Assembly (NCBI GenBank): GCA_021018815.1
Contig: JAITYX010000125.1
Coordinates: 806,001 to 870,000, forward strand
Direction of reading: 5' to 3'
DNA: 64,000 nucleotides
Origin: Talinum fruticosum
Lineage: Eukaryota > Streptophyta > Magnoliopsida > Caryophyllales > Talinaceae
Shown here: positions 60,318 through 64,000 of the stretch, in pieces
Layout of the letters: every line of letters starts with the position of its first letter
Position numbering within the stretch: position 1 is the stretch's first letter
Notes under the pieces: model-generated
What the model saw: the letters and a program-made list of their open reading frames with translations, nothing else
Database searches by the model: none
Told to the model about the DNA's origin: nothing
Made by a program: the position numbers and the translations under genes

Positions 60318-61440
60318 TCCTCAAGGGCTGATCGGTAAGGACCGTCACTTTGTGTGCCTCAAAGTAAGGTCGCAACTTTCTATTGGCCAAGAGGAGAGCG
60401 TATGAGAATTTCTCGATCACGGGGTAGTGAAGCTCGATGCCCCGTGAGTGCATGGCCGACGTAATACACGGGTATTTGCTTATTCTTTCGCTCCACGAGG
60501 AGGACTCGTGCTTATTGCTTGATATGAGATGGCGAGGTAAATGAGTAGGGGCACCCTCGGAGTGGGGCTAGCAATTTTGGAAGTTGGGCCGGATATGCTT
60601 TCGGTTGGGAGAATGCTTCTTACGCCTGGAATCCCACTCAAACTTTGCTCTTTTCTTGAGAACTTTGAAGAAGGACTGACGTTTATCCGTAGATCTTGAC
60701 ATAAATCGTCCTAGGGCGGCAACGCACTCTGTTAGCTTTTGAACCTCCTTGATGGTCCTGGAGGACTTCATGTTGAGCACGACTTGCACCTTGTCAAGAT
60801 TTGCTTATATCCCTCTATGGTTGATCATGAAGCCTAGGAACTTTCCAGCTTTGACTCGAAGGTGCATTTTTGGGGTTCGACTTCATCCCGTACCTTCGTA
60901 GGACTTCAAACATCCTCCGGAGGTTGGAAACGTGATCGATGTCCTCCTTACTCTTGACGACCATGTTGTCCAATTATACTTCCATAGTCTTTCCAATGAG
61001 GTGGGTAAAGATCATGTTGACCAACCTTTGGTAGGTGGCTCCAAGCATTTTCGATCCGAAAGGCATCACATTATAGCAATACTGACCCTTGGTCGATGAT
61101 GAAGGTCTGTTCTCTCCTGGTCTTCTTTGCATAATGGTATTTGATGGTACCACGAAAAGGCATCCATGAAACCGAGAAGGGCGTGGCCTGTCGTAACATC
61201 AACGAGTTTGTCAATTTTGGCAAAGGGTAGTTGTCTTTTGGGCATGCTTTGTTGAGGTCGGTGAAGTCGACGCACATTCTCCATGTACCGTTCGACTTTT
61301 TCACCAAGACGACATGGGCGATCCACTCGGGGTATTGGCATTCCCGGATTAACCATGCCTCAAGTAGCTTTTTGACCTCTTCAGCCACCGCCGTGCTACG
61401 TTACGCCCCCGGATGTCTTCGTTTTTAGATGATGGGCTTG
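60318..61440 (-). pseudogene. Reverse transcriptase of the Tat-type element, catalytic site destroyed
   Basis: The N-terminal half, 61388-61071, has VKKLLEAWLIRECQYPEWIA, VVLVKKSNGTWRMCVDFTDL and NKACPKDNYPLP. The active site (60965-60976) reads stop-L-D-N where Tyr-Val-Asp-Asp is expected. The thumb region follows with MKSSRTIKEVQKLTECVAAL and RFMSRSTDK (60780-60680). The multiple frames include a shift at about 61250. Confidence 0.92.
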
Positions 61441-62400
61441 TAAGATGGGTTGACATTCAACTTGCGCTCGATGACCTTAGGGCTCAACCCGGCATCTCTC
61501 CGGGTCCAAAGGCCAAGACATCTTTGTACTCTCTTAAGAGTCGAGACAAGGCCATCTTTGATCCCTTTGCGGAGGTTCCTACCTACTTGTACGGAATGAT
61601 TGGGGCAAGTTTCCTCTAAAGGGATGAGTTCGACATCTTCCGAAGGTGTAGGTCGGTCCCTACCATGGTCTTCGGTGGTGGCGAAGCACACCATCACGGT
61701 TTCGGGGATTTTGGCAGGGAGCTCTACTTTCGGTTTGTTGCCGTTGGGGTCATCGTTAGCTTTTCCTTCTTCCTTCCGCTTCTCCATTAAGGGTCGAAGA
61801 CTTACGACATAGCATTCTCTTGCAGTTTTCGATCTCCGTAGATTTCGCTAACGGATCCGTCGTTGAGCTCACACTTCATGAGGAGAAGATATGGAGCAAT
61901 GATTGCCTTGCTTTGGTTGAAGGTGGGACGCCCAATGATGACATTGTATGCGGAGGGTACGTTAACCACTAAGAAATTCACTTCAATGTTCCGTCCTCTA
62001 GACTTATCTCCGATCCTAACCGGTAGGCGGATCATGCTTAGAGGATGCACTATCTCGCCCCCAAATCCAAGGATTGGATTTACAAGAGGATGAGGTTATG
62101 AGGGGTATACTTCAATTGGTTTAAGCATTCCATGGTGATGATGTCCCCAGAGCTCCTCGTATCCACTAAGACCCTCCGGAATATGGTGTCCGAGATTTTC
62201 AACGTGATGACCATGGGGTCGTCGTATGGGATGGCCATGCCTCTTAGGTCCTTATCTCCAAAAGTCATCGCGGGCACCTTTACGAGGCGGAGGTTGCCCG
62301 GTGATCAATACTTGTTGCAAGCTCCTCGGGTGAGCTTTCCAAGAGGAGGGGGTCACGCCCCGGCCAAGCCCCCAGAGATGGTGGCTACGATTCGGTGACA
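61425..62400 (-). pseudogene. Protease region of the Tat-type element
   Basis: Upstream piece MTFGDKDLRGMAIPYDDPMVI then VDTRSSGDII (62277-62080), where the usual active-site D-T-G is D-T-R. Downstream piece RIGDKSRGRNIEVNFLVVNV then PSAYNVIIGRPTFNQ (62050-61860), a conserved Tat protease region. 61425-61787 is a charged linker to RT. The lost Gly and a frame break at 62080 mean it is inactive. Confidence 0.85.
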
Positions 62401-63900
62401 TCCTCATCTTCATAACTCTTTTCCCCTTGCCTTGAGGAGTCTCCCTTAGCCCCATGGACAGCCTTCTTGAGAAAACGGTCGATTTCCCCATTATCGCCAA
62501 TTCCCCAAGTGCCTTCTTCGGGGCTCGACACTCAGCAGATGTTGTACCCCGTTTGCTCATGGAACTCATAGTATTTGTTAGAGGCTCGTGCCCAGGCAGG
62601 AATGGACATGGGTGGTGGCTTCTTGAGCATGGGGTGCCCTTTGATCTCCATCAAAATACTTTGTGGATCGGTGTTGAAGCGGTGGTTCACTTCGTTTTCT
62701 CGGGGCTTCTTTTCATTTCAGGAATTAAACTTTCCTTCCCCTCCTTTTCTTCTTGCCTCCTCCCCGCTCTCTGCACATATCTCCGTGGCCTGGATGAGGT
62801 CGGCCGCCTTCCGGAGCGCCTCTGCGAGAGTAGTCACCTTCCGTTTAGCGAGGGAAAACTTGAATCTTCCGCTCTTGAGTCCATTTAAGAAAAAGGTATA
62901 GGCAACTCCATCTTGAAGGTCGGGGATGAGTACAGCCTTCCCGTGGAACCTCTACACATAATCCTTGAGAGTTTCGTTCCTCCCTTGTTTGATTTTTGAA
63001 AGATGGATGCTCGGTTTTCTTCGTTTGCAACTCGCGATGAATTGTGCAACAAACTTCTCACGAGTTCCTCGAAGGAAGAGATGCTTCCTTGAGGGAGACC
63101 ATTGAACCATTTCCGTGCGACCCCTTTCACTCGTGGCGGGAAGAATCGGCAGTAGTTTGCATCGTCTCTGTCTTGCACATACATATGGGACTTGTAGTAT
63201 GTTAGGTGGTCCTCGGGGTTAGTAGTGCCGTCGTACGGTTCGACGCTTGAGACTTTTATCTTCTTTATTCTGGGTGCATTCATGATCTTCTTTGAGAAGG
63301 GAGTGTTGAAAGTATGCTTGGGTCGGCCTCGAGTCGAGCTAGAGACAAGAACGGCGGGGTTGGTGGCGCGGAACTTCCACCGGGGAAGGACTCTTCCTCC
63401 TCTCGGATCAAGGAGGAGTATGCCCGGTCCTCTCCGACTTCTCGAGACCCTTCATAGCCGATTGCCCTTAGTACCTCTCCCTTGAGCGCTCGCGCTCTCG
63501 AACCACAAATTGTCCTTGGTTGTGTTTGAGAGCGTCGTAGGCTTGTTGAGACTCACGACCATGAGTAACCGATCGCACGGGGCTGGCTGTCCCTTTGCTC
63601 CCCGAGGTTTGGGCACTGCTTCGGTTCGGAGCATTGCCTTCAAACCAAGAGCGCCTGCTGTGGGTGGCGTAGGGGGTCGAAGTAGTGTGGGATGTGGTAA
63701 TATTTTCATTGGCTCTATGAAGAGCTCTCTTGGCTTCGATGATCCCCCTAGCGTCTCCCTCCTCATAGTGCCTCATTGGGGGCGCTTGGTCGCTCGAGGG
63801 CAAGTGCCATTAGGGCCTCGGTGGGCTGTGATGGAGCCGCGTGGGAGGGCATCCCGCCCGAGAAGTGGCTAACAGCTGACCTCCCTGGGGGTTGTGTCGT
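62401..63900 (-). pseudogene. gag of the Tat-type element
   Basis: Capsid-like segment from 63283: VEPYDGTTNPEDHLTYYKSH, then FPPRVKGVARKWFNGLPQGS (63210-63070), the common plant retrotransposon gag domain. N-terminal Arg/Ser-rich part at 63803-63468 (GGSKGTASPV-like). Frame changes near 63050 and 62850 break it. The region 62400-62850 is the remaining C-terminal gag without an obvious intact zinc knuckle. Confidence 0.82.
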
Positions 63901-64000
63901 ACCCGGGAGTTGGGGCGTAGTGGAAGGGCATGATGGGCATGCACTCGCTCCGTGGTGGCTTGCACCTACTCTTGCACTTGTTGTGCGATAGTCGTTTTAA

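Larger units (their letters stand above)
58250..64000 (-). mobile_element. Ty3/gypsy Tat-lineage retrotransposon, partial, runs off the right edge
   Basis: Minus-strand order from the right edge: gag, PR, RT, RNase H, an additional RNase H-like region, INT. The pol wording (DLNKACPKDNYPLP; NNEAEYEALLAG) is characteristic of the plant Tat lineage (Retand/Ogre/RIRE2-like). All parts carry frameshifts or lost catalytic residues. The 5' LTR is outside the window; the 3' LTR is not delimited. Confidence 0.93.

Overview
This window looks like nuclear DNA of a dicot-type flowering plant. It has one large intron-rich gene with GT-AG splice sites, plant-type (TTTAGGG) telomere-like repeats, and many plant LTR retrotransposons and hAT DNA transposons. 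The species cannot be named from the sequence. All calls are by eye; no alignment or database search was run.

1-14301 is a stack of nested Ty1/copia (SIRE-like) LTR sequences. The outer element shows the end of its RT/RNase H (1-750), an extra downstream ORF (from 823), a polypurine tract (12270) and its 3' LTR (12283-13770). A solo LTR of the same family, in reverse orientation (956-10210, TSD AAATT), splits the extra ORF. That solo LTR is split by a forward solo LTR (2313-7023, TSD CGATA) and by a TGTGAG...GTTACA LTR (7101-10024). The forward solo LTR is itself split by a TGTAACACCCC-type LTR (2564-5672). The outer element sits inside yet another LTR of the family, whose 3' piece is 13771-14301.

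14302-18353 is a decayed LTR element with a 2.1 kb LTR (16275-18353) and an antisense ORF that may carry a plant-mobile-domain/DUF7745-like segment. 18354-20298 is non-coding apart from a 107-bp tandem duplication. 20299-25640 is a 5.3 kb hAT transposon with a dead BED/dimerisation-type transposase on the minus strand and a degenerate telomere-like repeat block in its 5' part.

25810-49394 (+) is the only cellular gene recognised: an 11-exon katanin p60-like AAA ATPase of the KATNAL2/CCP1 type. Its third intron is 13.4 kb because it contains an antisense 10.6 kb Ty3/gypsy element (29415-40016, TSD AGTGA), itself carrying a 2.8 kb non-autonomous hAT (35870-38705, TSD TAAGACTC). Exon 2 lacks one base relative to the expected reading frame, and one of the two arginine-finger positions reads Gln.

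49395-64000 is again repeats: a second dead hAT transposase (52440-54330, minus), an A-rich LTR-like tract with a 207-bp perfect direct duplication, and a Ty3/gypsy element of the Tat lineage (about 58250 to the window end, minus) with recognisable but broken gag, PR, RT, RNase H and INT. I found no new biological system; the most useful signals are the datable transposon stack, the transposon at the promoter of the katanin-like gene, and the cluster of short tandem duplications inside the intronic gypsy element.
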